Assembly: GCA_946543025.1 (NCBI GenBank)
Contig: CAMNLN010000059.1
Coordinates: 1 to 14,202, forward strand
Direction of reading: 5' to 3'
Length of the DNA stretch: 14,202 nt
DNA from: an uncultured Verrucomicrobiota bacterium
Lineage (GTDB): Bacteria; Verrucomicrobiota; Kiritimatiellia; RFP12; UBA1067
The position numbers were made by a program, and so were the translations under genes. Every line of letters starts with the position of its first letter. The stretch's first letter is position 1. The notes under the pieces were generated by a model. The model was not told the DNA's origin and made no database searches. It was given only the letters and a program-made list of their open reading frames with translations. Shown one piece after another: positions 1 to 8,550 of the stretch.

Positions 1-51
1 GGCGGTGGCCGAAAGCTCCTCATGGAGCCTCGGCGAATACGCCGTATCCAT
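1..51 (-). CDS. Possible start of a further leftward gene (partial, cut by window edge)
   Basis: After the TAA of the flavoprotein gene (81-83) the minus strand stays open to the window edge in more than one frame. An ATG at 51-49 reads MDTAYSPRLHEELSATA with no stop, and a GTG at 72-70 lies in the same frame. A competing ATG at 23-21 in another frame reads MRSFRPP and has the better ribosome site (GAGG four bases upstream). The short gap after the preceding stop suggests that the operon continues, but 17-24 codons are too few to recognise a product and the start cannot be decided here. Confidence 0.35.
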   Translation of the reverse strand, partial: MDTAYSPRLHEELSATA

Positions 52-80
52 TCGCTCGGACTTTCGCTCCACCGCCTCAC

Positions 81-1943
81 TTACCGCCGCACAAACCGCG
101 GCAGATTCGCCGCGCCACCTGCCGGACGAGGAGATTCCGGGCTGGGATTCTCCAAAAGCGCCCGCAGGTCGTCAAAGCGCGAAAACGCGAGATCGCGTGG
201 AGAAACGCCAAGCCGGACGCACAGCGCGGCGGCGCGGCCTACGACCGTCCCCGTCATCCCGCACGTGTTCTCGACGCGGTAGGAGCCGAGCGCCGCATAG
301 GTGCCCGATATGTCCTTGCCGGCCGCGAAGAGATTCGGCACGTCTTTCGAATAGAGGCACCTGAACGGAATCGCGAACGGCTTGATTTCGACGCGCTTCC
401 CGCCTGGGACGGCCCCTCCCGTGCGGAAAGCCCGCCCCGGGAACTTCGCCTCGACCGCCGGCGCCGGCATGTGCTGGTCGAGAAACCACGTCGTCGTGAC
501 GACCCCGTCGTCGAACTTCCGCCCTTCCAGCATGTCCGTCGCCGTGACGACATAGTCGCCGACGATGCGGTGCGCGTCGCGCTTGGCGAGAATGTACCCC
601 ATCCAGTAGATTTCGGCCCGGGCGTAGTTCCCGGAATACTCCGCCTTGTTCTTGAGATAGTCCCACAGCCCGTAGATCGCGCGGAAGTTCCAGTCGCGGA
701 TAGCCTCCCCCTCCTTCACCGGATCGCGGTAGAAGCCCGAGCCCCAGCTCCAGTTGCCGGAAAGAATCCAGTCCGGCTTGCCGATCTCGGCGCCCACGAG
801 CGCGTCTTCGTCGCGGTCGATCGTGAGCGCCCACGGACAGCGCGGGAACGGCCGTGCGCCGTCCGCATTGCGCGCGAACCACAGGCACGACGACTCGAGC
901 CCGCCGGCTTCCCGGCGGCAGCCGCGAGGCGGCGCGAGCTCTTCGCCCGTCTCTTCGAAACATTCCGCGTCCCAGCGCGTCTCGGCGCCGGCCTGCTCGG
1001 CGAGCGAGGCGTCTCCCGTCGCGTCGCAGAAGAAAGCCGCACGGACGCGAAAGCGCCGCGACGAGCGGATGTCGTGGAGCACGACGGACGCAATCGCGCC
1101 GTCCGCGCGCCTCTCGGCCGCCACGCAGCGCGTCGACGCGAAGACGGCAAGATTCGTCTCGGCCCGGAGCCACGCGCGCACACGGCCGTCGTCGAGGATG
1201 TAGCTGTCCGCCAACGCCGGCCCCTGGTGCTTCGGCATCATCGCCCAGAGTTCGCGCATGTGGTCGGCGTTGCGCGGAAACGGCGGCAGGGCGAGGCCGC
1301 CGTGAGGCCTCACTCTGCATTCGTTCGAGCCGTTGCCGCCGAAGAGCGGACGGTCCTGCACAAGCGCGGTGCGAAGCCCCTGCCGCGAGGCGGCGACCGC
1401 CGCGCACATGCCGGCGAAGCCACCGCCCACCACGACGAAATCATACGTGCCGCCGGACGCGACCTCGAACGCGGGACGCCTTGGCCGCGCATTGCCCTTT
1501 GCAAAGCAGAGCGCGTCGACCCGCCCCTCGAATCCGGTCAGGTCGCAAAGCCTCACCTCCGTCGCCCCGGCGACGCAGACCGTCCCGCAGTCTTCCCAGT
1601 GCCAGGCGCCCTCGCCGACGCCGAGCTCCTTCGACGTCCAGCCGCCGACCTTGACACGGAATCTGCCGGGGCCCTGCGGCGCGACCCAGTCGCGTGTGCG
1701 CACGAAGAGCCGCCATTCGCCCTTCTCGCCGAAGTCCACCGTCGTGACGGCGTCTGCGACAGGCTCGCCGATTCCATGCGCAAGGAGATAGGGGGAGCCC
1801 ATCCGGTCCATGAACTGCTGGTCGACCACCCACCCGCCGACCGACTCGAACGACTCCGCTTCAATGAAAACCTGGCCGTCCGAGGCGGCGGACGAAGCGG
1901 CGCAGACAAGCGCGACGGCGGCCGGCAGAAAAGACCTGAACAT
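81..1943 (-). CDS. Exported FAD-dependent oxidoreductase (FAD_oxidored type) with N-terminal carbohydrate-binding-like domain
   Basis: The 620-aa product begins MFRSFLPAAVALVCAASSA, a Sec-like signal peptide. Residues about 25-150 form a beta-rich module opening with EAESF, resembling the accessory or carbohydrate-binding domains fused to secreted enzymes. From about residue 170 the Rossmann dinucleotide-binding motif VVVGGGFAGMCAA is clear, followed by the FGGNGSNE segment. The C-terminal FAD-closing region (AIPFRCLYSKDVPNLFAAG, then a GSYRVENTCGM segment) matches the FAD_oxidored family (PF12831). Members of that family are often found in polysaccharide-degradation loci of PVC bacteria and their substrates are mostly unknown, so I name no reaction. 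The ATG at 1943-1941 overlaps the preceding stop as TGATG, and no separate Shine-Dalgarno is visible, so translational coupling is likely. The frame stays open upstream to 2552, but that part lies antiparallel-frame inside the previous gene and is discarded. An exported flavoprotein without a twin-arginine signal is odd. Family assignment is firm; role is open. Confidence 0.9.
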   Translation of the reverse strand: MFRSFLPAAVALVCAASSAASDGQVFIEAESFESVGGWVVDQQFMDRMGSPYLLAHGIGEPVADAVTTVDFGEKGEWRLFVRTRDWVAPQGPGRFRVKVGGWTSKELGVGEGAWHWEDCGTVCVAGATEVRLCDLTGFEGRVDALCFAKGNARPRRPAFEVASGGTYDFVVVGGGFAGMCAAVAASRQGLRTALVQDRPLFGGNGSNECRVRPHGGLALPPFPRNADHMRELWAMMPKHQGPALADSYILDDGRVRAWLRAETNLAVFASTRCVAAERRADGAIASVVLHDIRSSRRFRVRAAFFCDATGDASLAEQAGAETRWDAECFEETGEELAPPRGCRREAGGLESSCLWFARNADGARPFPRCPWALTIDRDEDALVGAEIGKPDWILSGNWSWGSGFYRDPVKEGEAIRDWNFRAIYGLWDYLKNKAEYSGNYARAEIYWMGYILAKRDAHRIVGDYVVTATDMLEGRKFDDGVVTTTWFLDQHMPAPAVEAKFPGRAFRTGGAVPGGKRVEIKPFAIPFRCLYSKDVPNLFAAGKDISGTYAALGSYRVENTCGMTGTVVGRAAALCVRLGVSPRDLAFSRFDDLRALLENPSPESPRPAGGAANLPRFVRR

Positions 1944-4342
1944 CACCGCACGATGATTGTCAGACCGGGAGAGGAAGACGCCTCGCAGCAGCCGATGTCG
2001 ACGCGTCCGACGAAGCGGGGATTGCCGAGGAGGTCTACCGACGACGCGAGCGCGACGGCGCTCGAACCGGCGTTCACCAGCGACGAGCCGGACGCCGGAA
2101 TCCACGTTCCGTCCTTGAACGAAATGCCGCCAGTCACCATGCCCGTGTAGTCCGAATAGTCGCACTGCGCATCCTTGACGGCGCAGCAGGACACGCGCTC
2201 CGCGCCGAGCGCGACGTCGTTCGTCGTCACATATTCCCCGCTCGACTCGAACTGCCGGGCATTGTCCGCGAACACGCAGTTCACGATCGAGCCGGAGAAA
2301 TCGCCGCCGACCGCACATGCCGGGCTTAGAAGTGCCAGGTCTCCGAAATATTCGCCGCGGCATCCGGCAACTGTGCAGTTTCGGGCAGTAGCCCCGCCTT
2401 TGATGTACAGTCCGCACGCCGTTGAGCGTTCCCCGCTGTTCCAGATGTTCACATTGCGGCAGTTCGCAACCAGACAGCTTTCGGCAACGGCCGTTCCCGA
2501 CAAGGCGATTCCACATAACCTGCGACAGACGATGTTGGACACAGTGCAACAAACAACGAGCCCACCATCTGCCTCGACCGAGCCGTTGCCGCTATGAGTG
2601 GTACTTTGCACATTTCTGAACACGCAGTTGCTGACAATGCCCCCATTATGCACAATCACGGTCGCCGCACCGCTGCTTGTCTGCCATTCACCCTCAAATA
2701 CGAGTCCACTCACTTCTCCGCTTGCGATTTCAAAGGCAGAATAACTGCCGCCGCCGGAACGTGTCAGGATGGCATTCCCGTCGCCCTTAATCGAAATCCC
2801 GTCGATCAATCTCTTCTCCGACAGGGCGTAGTTTCCGCCGGCAACCCGGACGATGCCGCCGGCGGGGCATATGGCAAACGCATCCGCAAGAGTCACGGCC
2901 GCGGTGGAAGCTGTCGCATATGGCTTCACTGAGTTAGCGGAGGAGGAATCCACGTATACTGTCTTGTCCGCAGGATACACTATTATCTCGCCTGCATACT
3001 GTGCTGTCGCGGTTTTGTCCAAGGCATCCATAACCGTTACCGATGGCAAATAGACACCAACATCCGCGAGGGTCAGCGAGCCGGAGCTGTTCGTCTCGTC
3101 TGTCTCGCCATCGCCGTCGAGGTCGAACGCGTACGACAACGGCTCAGTATACGAGCCGCCGATGACAGCTGTCAGCACCACCGTCGCGGGCTGAACGGCT
3201 GTCGATGCGCTCACGCTCAGCGCAACTTCCATTTCGTCACCGGCTATATACTCCACCGCCCCGATCGCGGCCGGAGAGGGGCGCGAATTCCCGTAAAGGT
3301 CTAATTTAGGCGCGTTCGCGTTAGCCTTGCCGCGGCACGGCGATGCTGCATAGAGGTCAAGATTGTTTTCCTTAAAAAGCGGATCGCCCGCGATATTGCC
3401 ATCCCCTTCAATGCCAGATATATCCGTCATGAAGTTGTACACGAAGACCGTTGTCGGGACAGGCAATCTATAGGCGCCCTTGGTATATGTGCCAACGCCC
3501 CAGTCGGCCGGGGAAGGCGACGTTTTGCCCTTCGTGTTACCGTAGATGATGTTGTTCTCGACAACGACAGTCGCCGACCCGTCTACATAAACGGCCTGCG
3601 TCTGGTAGTTGGCGGTATCCGTGTACGAACGGTTGTTGACGATTGTATTGTTCCGTACGACGGCGTTTCCAGATGCATGGACGCAGATTCCGGGGTAACC
3701 GTTGCCCGCACCTTCGTGTCTATTATCGGCAAAATAGCAATTCTCTATGCGACTGTCGCCTTTCACCCAGACACGCGGCCCGTTTTTGGCATAATTATTT
3801 GTGACAATGCAGCAGGAAAAAATCAGGTTCTGCGCAGCATCGGACATAGCGTAGTTTGACACAAGATTTCTTTCGTTCCACCGACCGGATATATCATTCC
3901 CGTTCTGACGGAAGACGCAGTTGCTTATCGTGCAGCCCGTGCTGACGGCCAACCCGATGCAGCTGGCATAAGTGGCGCCGCACCTTGTTATCGTGACCGA
4001 ATCCAGCGTCGTGCCCTCTGCGGCAAACTTGACAACTTTGCTATTATTGCCGTCGATGATCGACAGATCCTTGCCGTTGCGGGAAGTAATGGTGATGGCT
4101 TTTGCCACTTCAAGGTCGGCCGCAAGGACGTATGTCCCGACATCAAGGATGACGGTATCGCCATCGGTGGCGGCCGCCGCGACGCCATCTGCGATGGTCG
4201 TGCACAGCGTCGCGCCATCGACCCACGCCTCCGACGCAGTCTGGGAGACGCAGATCGTCGCAGCGCGCAGCGTCGCCGCCGCGAACAGCGCGGCCGCGCC
4301 TGTCGCGCTCCTGACAACATGGCAAAACGTCTCGTTCGTCAT
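1943..4342 (-). CDS. Secreted double right-handed beta-helix protein with central PKD domain
   Basis: The 799-aa product starts with a signal peptide (hydrophobic GAAALFAAATLRAAT near residues 14-28). Residues about 30-350 are a right-handed parallel beta-helix, visible as repeated short strands of the type 'hxNCxFxxN' and 'VxNNTIVNN'. About 370-452 is a PKD/Ig-like domain with the characteristic YAFDLDGDGETDET turn. About 455-795 is a second beta-helix. Each helix ends in a similar block, LDLYGNSRPSPAAIGAVEY and VDLLGNPRFVGRVDIGCCE, typical of 'choice-of-anchor Q' modules. Such proteins bind or cleave polysaccharides outside the cytoplasm; no catalytic residues can be named. I chose the ATG at 4342-4340 because AAAGG and CAGGA lie just upstream; a TTG eight codons earlier (4366) falls almost on the predicted transcript start and is unlikely. 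It is first in a two-gene operon with the flavoprotein. Interior GC is lower than in flanking genes (three hand-counted 60-base lines 50-55%, against about 67% in the neighbouring gene). Confidence 0.88.
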   Translation of the reverse strand: MTNETFCHVVRSATGAAALFAAATLRAATICVSQTASEAWVDGATLCTTIADGVAAAATDGDTVILDVGTYVLAADLEVAKAITITSRNGKDLSIIDGNNSKVVKFAAEGTTLDSVTITRCGATYASCIGLAVSTGCTISNCVFRQNGNDISGRWNERNLVSNYAMSDAAQNLIFSCCIVTNNYAKNGPRVWVKGDSRIENCYFADNRHEGAGNGYPGICVHASGNAVVRNNTIVNNRSYTDTANYQTQAVYVDGSATVVVENNIIYGNTKGKTSPSPADWGVGTYTKGAYRLPVPTTVFVYNFMTDISGIEGDGNIAGDPLFKENNLDLYAASPCRGKANANAPKLDLYGNSRPSPAAIGAVEYIAGDEMEVALSVSASTAVQPATVVLTAVIGGSYTEPLSYAFDLDGDGETDETNSSGSLTLADVGVYLPSVTVMDALDKTATAQYAGEIIVYPADKTVYVDSSSANSVKPYATASTAAVTLADAFAICPAGGIVRVAGGNYALSEKRLIDGISIKGDGNAILTRSGGGSYSAFEIASGEVSGLVFEGEWQTSSGAATVIVHNGGIVSNCVFRNVQSTTHSGNGSVEADGGLVVCCTVSNIVCRRLCGIALSGTAVAESCLVANCRNVNIWNSGERSTACGLYIKGGATARNCTVAGCRGEYFGDLALLSPACAVGGDFSGSIVNCVFADNARQFESSGEYVTTNDVALGAERVSCCAVKDAQCDYSDYTGMVTGGISFKDGTWIPASGSSLVNAGSSAVALASSVDLLGNPRFVGRVDIGCCEASSSPGLTIIVR

Positions 4343-4443
4343 AATCCTGCCTTTCGTTAGTTTCAACTACCTGATATTCTACACGTCGGCTCGCCATTGC
4401 GCAACTGTACGAAAGTACATTCCGCCGATCGGTCCACGCGCCG
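4343..4443. other. Intergenic gap between the two leftward operons
   Basis: This 101-bp gap separates the stop of the large glycosidase-like gene (TGA 4446-4444) from the next start. It holds the promoter and operator described at 4376-4419. A short palindrome CCGATCGG lies at 4425-4432. I see no stem with a T-run that would terminate the upstream transcript, so read-through from the upstream operon is possible. Confidence 0.6.
4376..4419 (-). promoter_or_regulatory. Promoter with palindromic operator for the beta-helix/flavoprotein operon
   Basis: Reading leftward, a perfect inverted repeat TGTAC-TTTC-GTACA (4419-4406) is followed by one base, then TTGCGC (4404-4399, -35), a 17-bp spacer and TAGAAT (4381-4376, -10). 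The predicted start near 4369 gives a leader of about 27 nt with a visible Shine-Dalgarno before the ATG at 4342. The operator centre would be near -43.5, where class II activators bind. The same arrangement recurs at 11190-11264. Box assignment is by eye; recurrence with matched spacing is the main support. Confidence 0.6.
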
Positions 4444-7400
4444 TCACCTCTCGGCCGATGTGCCGCCGGCGTCGCGAAAGCGCAGGACGTTCGCGGCGGG
4501 CTTGAAGTCGATGAGATCGAGCTTCGCGCGGTTCATGCCGACGGAAATCGCCCGAAGCTTCACGGGATAGTCGATCTTCTTGTCGCCGCCTTCGCTGACC
4601 CACTGCTCCGACACCGCGCCCGGGCTGTGCTCGACGACAAGCGCGTTCTCCCGCAGCGAGCAGTGGCAGTAGGCCCACCCGTCGAAGTTCACGGCGAGGT
4701 TCCCGGGCCAGTCCATGATGTCGCAGCACCAGTAGCCGCCGGTCGACTGGTTCTTGAAGACCTCGCCCTGCGCGTCTTCGATCTCGAAGCGCACCTGCCC
4801 CCAGTTAGAGTCGCCCTTCACCCACACGCCTATGACGTCCGGCTCGCCTTCGAGCGGCACCGGCTCCCTGAGACGCATCGTCGTGTAGCGCGTGACATAG
4901 CGGTCGACATATTTGTTCTTCGGCGGCGTTGCGGACGGCGGCAGCCGCAGCTCGACGCACCGTCCCTTCTCTTCGTCCTCGACGGTGGAAATCTCGAAAG
5001 TGTCGTCGGGTTGCAAGTAGGGGATGAAGCGGTGGTGGGTCGACGCGAGCGCCGGGTCGGGAGCGAGAGTCAGCGCCGCCGCGTCGTCGAGCGGTGCGGC
5101 CACCTTAGCGGCTGCCGCTATCTTCCCTTCGCCGGGATAGGTGCGCGCGCCGGCGCGAACGGACGCAAGCGGCTTGTCGGTCAGCAGATAGCACGGCGAC
5201 GTGCCGCCTTTGACGACGGATGTCCCGCCTGGGAGACGCTCCTCCGAGCCAAGCATCCGCACGACGGTGCCACCGCCGCCAACACCAAAAAAGCCAGCCG
5301 CCGCAGTCACCTCGAACTCAACGTCGCCGCGCGACGCCCAGAGCGCCGTCGCGAACCTTCCGTCCTTCCTGCGGAACTCCACGGCATAGACGGTCGTCGA
5401 GCCAGTGTCAAGCTGCCTGACGAATTCGACGCCGTCAAGCGCCTTCGTCAGAACGCCGTATGCGACGAGCGCGGGCTTTGGGTACTGCCAGGGCGAGCGC
5501 CATGCGAGCCCCGCGCCGCCCCAGAGCCCGTTGTAGTAGCCGGAACTCGTATCGAAGAAAATGCCGGGACTTATGAGCTCGAAGCCGTGCACGAGCGAGA
5601 TCAGGACGTCGCGCATATACCACTCGGCCTGCTTGCGGATCCCGAGATCGCGGTCCGTGCGATAGACGAACTCCCATGTGCCGTTGCATCTCGGCCGGAC
5701 GCCGGAGATCGCCTCTGCGGCGTCCATCGTCGCCTGCATCCCCTGGAGCCCCGTATCGATCATGCGCTCCGGAACGACAGTCTGCGACGGCGTCTCGATG
5801 CCGATGCGTCCATAGGCCTGCGGATCGGCCCCCGCGCGCATCGGCCCGATCACCGCGCCGGCCGACCATGTCGAGTTGCCGATCTGGAGCTTCAGCCCTG
5901 GAAAGTGCTTCTTGAGGAGGCGGTGGCATTCGTTGATGTACTTCGCGTCGAACGCCGCGCCTCTGTAGGCGAGGCCTTCCGGCACGTCCATGCCCAGCAG
6001 CTCCTCGGCGATGAACCCAGGCGGCGCCGACTCGTGCCAAAGCAGAACCTGCGGCACCGCGTCCGCAGGAAGCTTCGAGAGGCTGGTGCGGATGCTGTCG
6101 ACAAAGAACTCCTCGCCCGACATCTCAATCGGCCGCCGCTCCTTGCCCTCGCCCTTCCAGACCTTCTGCGGCAGAAACAGGCCCTTTTCGTAGTCGAACG
6201 TCGAAGGAGACCGCCGCGGCACATGGAAGTTCCCGCATCCAGTGACGTCGTAGAGGTCGTAAAGCGCCTGATCGACCGTCTTCGTCCGGCTGCCCGGCTG
6301 AGTCTTCGAGAAGCTGTTCCACGAGAACTTGCGGATACCCGTCTTCTGCATGATAGGCCCGCCTACCGCCGGATCGCCCGTCGAGCCGTGGCAGTTGAAC
6401 CACCAGACGGCATAGGGCGACTCGCGGCGCGTCGCGAGCCGGCCGGCGGGCGGCATCACGCCGAGCGCGCCGTCATGTCGGAAGAGCCACGCGCCGTCCG
6501 GCCCGAAGAAGTCGAACGCGAGTGAAAACCACCCCTGCGGAACCTTCCCGAACGCAACCGACACGGCGTTCGTCTCGCCGGCGCGGGAGGCCTTCCACCG
6601 CCCTTCGCCCGAGAACGCCTCGACACCGTCGATGTCCCGCGCCGTCCACTTGACGGAGCCTGGGCCGGGCCATGCCGCCACGACGTCGAGCGCCATGCCC
6701 TTGCCCGGCTCGTCCGCCGTGAAAACGTTCCCGGGGGCCGTCTCGCGCACGACGACATCGTACGGCGCGCGCTCGAGCGTCGCGCCGAAGATGTTGAACG
6801 CGCTCGTCGAATTGGGGTCGGGTTTCATGGAGTTGTCGAGCTGCTGGAAGTTCTTCCATCCCTTGCCCGTGAATTCGAAGTCGAGGTAGTCGTTCTCCCG
6901 CGCCGCGCAGTCGAGTATGCGCCCTACCTTGAGCGGCACGGCGACCGAATAGAGCGCGGCCACCTTGCCGCCGAACGCGACTTCGCCGACTTTCCGGCAC
7001 GACTCGGGCACGCCGCGCCTGAAATCGAGAACGGTGTCGCCCATCATGTTTCCGCCGACGCCGTTGCGCTCGTAGCGTCCGAGGCGGACGGTCAGCACCG
7101 CCTCTTTCGACGGATCGGGGTCGAGCGCGAAGAGGACATGGGCCTTGACGTATGTCGCGGACGGCACGCGGTAGTGGATCGCCATCGGGAACCCGAGATC
7201 GGGCGAACGGCCGTGGTACTCCTCGACCTCAAGCGCCCAGTTGCCCTTGCCCTGGCGGCAGATGCCGACATCCGCCGAATCGATCGGCCTTGCGACGTTC
7301 ACCGGCGCTTCGCCGAATTTGCCGAAGCCCGGCTTGACGCCCCTGAGCTCGCCGGCGGCCATCGCCTTCGCGCGCGGATTCGCCGCGAAGTCGAGAGGCA

Positions 7401-8550
7401 GGAAGCGCTGCGCGTCGTATTTCGCGCCGCCATCGGCGACGGCGTACTTCACGCCAGCCGAGGGACGGAAGAAAAACGCCGAGACATCCGAAGGAAGCCG
7501 AGCCTTGAGCGAGCCGTCCATCCAGAGTTCCCACGCGCCGCCTGCTCGGCGAAAGGCGCAGAGCGTGAAGACGTGACGCGAGGCCGGCGGCAGCGAATCC
7601 CACTCGCGCAGGATGTCGTATCCTGACGCGACCATGTTGCGCGCTCCTGTTTCCGAATTCTCGGTGAACGGGCGCATATTCGGGCGGACGAACTGCGAGC
7701 CGAGCGGACTGCGTTTGAACTCAAGCGCGGCGTCGGGCTTCCCCGCCGACAGCGCGGCTATCGTCCCGGTCCAGACCGTCTCCTTGCCGTCACGCCCCTT
7801 AAAGCCGACGGAAACCGTGCGGTTCGTGTCGCCGTCGAACGTGAAGCGGACACCCGCCGCCGCACCCGGGCCGATCGCCACGCTCTCGCCGCCTTTCGCC
7901 GTCAACGCGCCGGCGAGCGGCTGGGAGAGCGAGCGGAAGTCGGCGAAGTGCCGCCTGACGGGGAAGTCGAACAGCGGCTCTTCGCCTGTCGTCGCGCGGA
8001 AATCGGAAATCTTGAACCTACCGCCCGGGAAACAGGCGATGTTAAAAAATCGCGGCGGGCGGGCGAGCTGCTTCTTCGCGACGCATGCGGGCGTCTTTCC
8101 CCTGTCTGACGCATACCAGACCTCGAGGCTGCGCCCTGCGACCTTCACGCCAAGGTGGTGCCAGCCTCCCGGCATCGGGTCTATCGCCGCACCGGCAATG
8201 GCCTCGCTCGCGACTTCAGCAGTCTCCCTCGAACCGTCCGGGCCAATAAACGCGAGGGCGAACCGCGACGGCTCCTTCCCGAGCAGCGAAAAGCGCATCG
8301 AGACGTTGAGCCGCCCGTCGTCCGGCACGGCGATGGGCGAGGCGAACACGTCGAGCCGACGGGTTGCGTCGCAGACGAGCTCGCCCTCGATTTTCCAGAC
8401 GCCGTCAACGCCTATCGTGAGCCCCTTGTCACGCGTGACGACGGGCGCATAGTCGGAATAGTTGAGAAAGTTCTCTTCGAACAGAACCTTTCCCGAAAGC
8501 TGTTGCGCCGCCGCGCACAGCGCGGCGAAGACGAGCGACCCACTTCTCAT
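4444..8550 (-). CDS. Large secreted multidomain protein: laminin-G/concanavalin-like modules plus putative TIM-barrel glycoside hydrolase
   Basis: The 1368-aa product opens with the signal peptide MRSGSLVFAALCAAAQQLSG. Residues about 22-205 look like a concanavalin/laminin-G-like sandwich (FEENFLNY, then GGWHHLGVKVAGRSLEVWY), and about 205-450 like a second related sandwich. Further beta-rich segments lead to a core from about residue 715 (YAVWWFNCHGSTG). Within it LLWHESAPPGF carries E840 and GTWEFVYR carries E960; spacing and setting fit the acid/base on beta-4 and nucleophile on beta-7 of a clan GH-A barrel, but this is inference. About 1235-1350 is a jelly-roll or carbohydrate-binding-like domain with several aromatic residues. 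I do not recognise a CAZy family. The ATG at 8550-8548 overlaps the preceding stop (ATGA), and AAAGGGGA lies seven bases upstream, so it is translated well in its own right. An open extension to 8820 is a shadow of the previous gene. It probably attacks the same extracellular polysaccharide as its neighbours. Confidence 0.85.
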   Translation of the reverse strand: MRSGSLVFAALCAAAQQLSGKVLFEENFLNYSDYAPVVTRDKGLTIGVDGVWKIEGELVCDATRRLDVFASPIAVPDDGRLNVSMRFSLLGKEPSRFALAFIGPDGSRETAEVASEAIAGAAIDPMPGGWHHLGVKVAGRSLEVWYASDRGKTPACVAKKQLARPPRFFNIACFPGGRFKISDFRATTGEEPLFDFPVRRHFADFRSLSQPLAGALTAKGGESVAIGPGAAAGVRFTFDGDTNRTVSVGFKGRDGKETVWTGTIAALSAGKPDAALEFKRSPLGSQFVRPNMRPFTENSETGARNMVASGYDILREWDSLPPASRHVFTLCAFRRAGGAWELWMDGSLKARLPSDVSAFFFRPSAGVKYAVADGGAKYDAQRFLPLDFAANPRAKAMAAGELRGVKPGFGKFGEAPVNVARPIDSADVGICRQGKGNWALEVEEYHGRSPDLGFPMAIHYRVPSATYVKAHVLFALDPDPSKEAVLTVRLGRYERNGVGGNMMGDTVLDFRRGVPESCRKVGEVAFGGKVAALYSVAVPLKVGRILDCAARENDYLDFEFTGKGWKNFQQLDNSMKPDPNSTSAFNIFGATLERAPYDVVVRETAPGNVFTADEPGKGMALDVVAAWPGPGSVKWTARDIDGVEAFSGEGRWKASRAGETNAVSVAFGKVPQGWFSLAFDFFGPDGAWLFRHDGALGVMPPAGRLATRRESPYAVWWFNCHGSTGDPAVGGPIMQKTGIRKFSWNSFSKTQPGSRTKTVDQALYDLYDVTGCGNFHVPRRSPSTFDYEKGLFLPQKVWKGEGKERRPIEMSGEEFFVDSIRTSLSKLPADAVPQVLLWHESAPPGFIAEELLGMDVPEGLAYRGAAFDAKYINECHRLLKKHFPGLKLQIGNSTWSAGAVIGPMRAGADPQAYGRIGIETPSQTVVPERMIDTGLQGMQATMDAAEAISGVRPRCNGTWEFVYRTDRDLGIRKQAEWYMRDVLISLVHGFELISPGIFFDTSSGYYNGLWGGAGLAWRSPWQYPKPALVAYGVLTKALDGVEFVRQLDTGSTTVYAVEFRRKDGRFATALWASRGDVEFEVTAAAGFFGVGGGGTVVRMLGSEERLPGGTSVVKGGTSPCYLLTDKPLASVRAGARTYPGEGKIAAAAKVAAPLDDAAALTLAPDPALASTHHRFIPYLQPDDTFEISTVEDEEKGRCVELRLPPSATPPKNKYVDRYVTRYTTMRLREPVPLEGEPDVIGVWVKGDSNWGQVRFEIEDAQGEVFKNQSTGGYWCCDIMDWPGNLAVNFDGWAYCHCSLRENALVVEHSPGAVSEQWVSEGGDKKIDYPVKLRAISVGMNRAKLDLIDFKPAANVLRFRDAGGTSAER

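Noticed and set aside
471..2150. 559-codon open frame on the plus strand
   Set aside because: It is antisense to the flavoprotein, Arg/Pro/Ala-rich with no recognisable domain; long antisense frames are expected in DNA this GC-rich.
1944..2552. N-terminal extension of the flavoprotein reading frame up to 2552
   Set aside because: It runs through the preceding beta-helix gene in another frame, is rich in Arg/Cys with no domain, and would bury the clear signal peptide that begins at 1943.
4343..4366. Alternative TTG start for the double beta-helix gene at 4366
   Set aside because: It lies about three bases after the predicted transcript start with no ribosome site, whereas ATG 4342 has AAAGG and CAGGA upstream.
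4990..5020. Another CGAAAGT occurrence that could be a third operator
   Set aside because: TCGAAAGTGTCG near 4995 lies inside a gene, lacks the dyad arms and has no promoter boxes at the required spacing.
4627..6525. 632-codon open frame on the plus strand
   Set aside because: It is antisense to the glycosidase-like gene, with a composition typical of complementary-frame shadows (many Arg, His, Val) and no motif.
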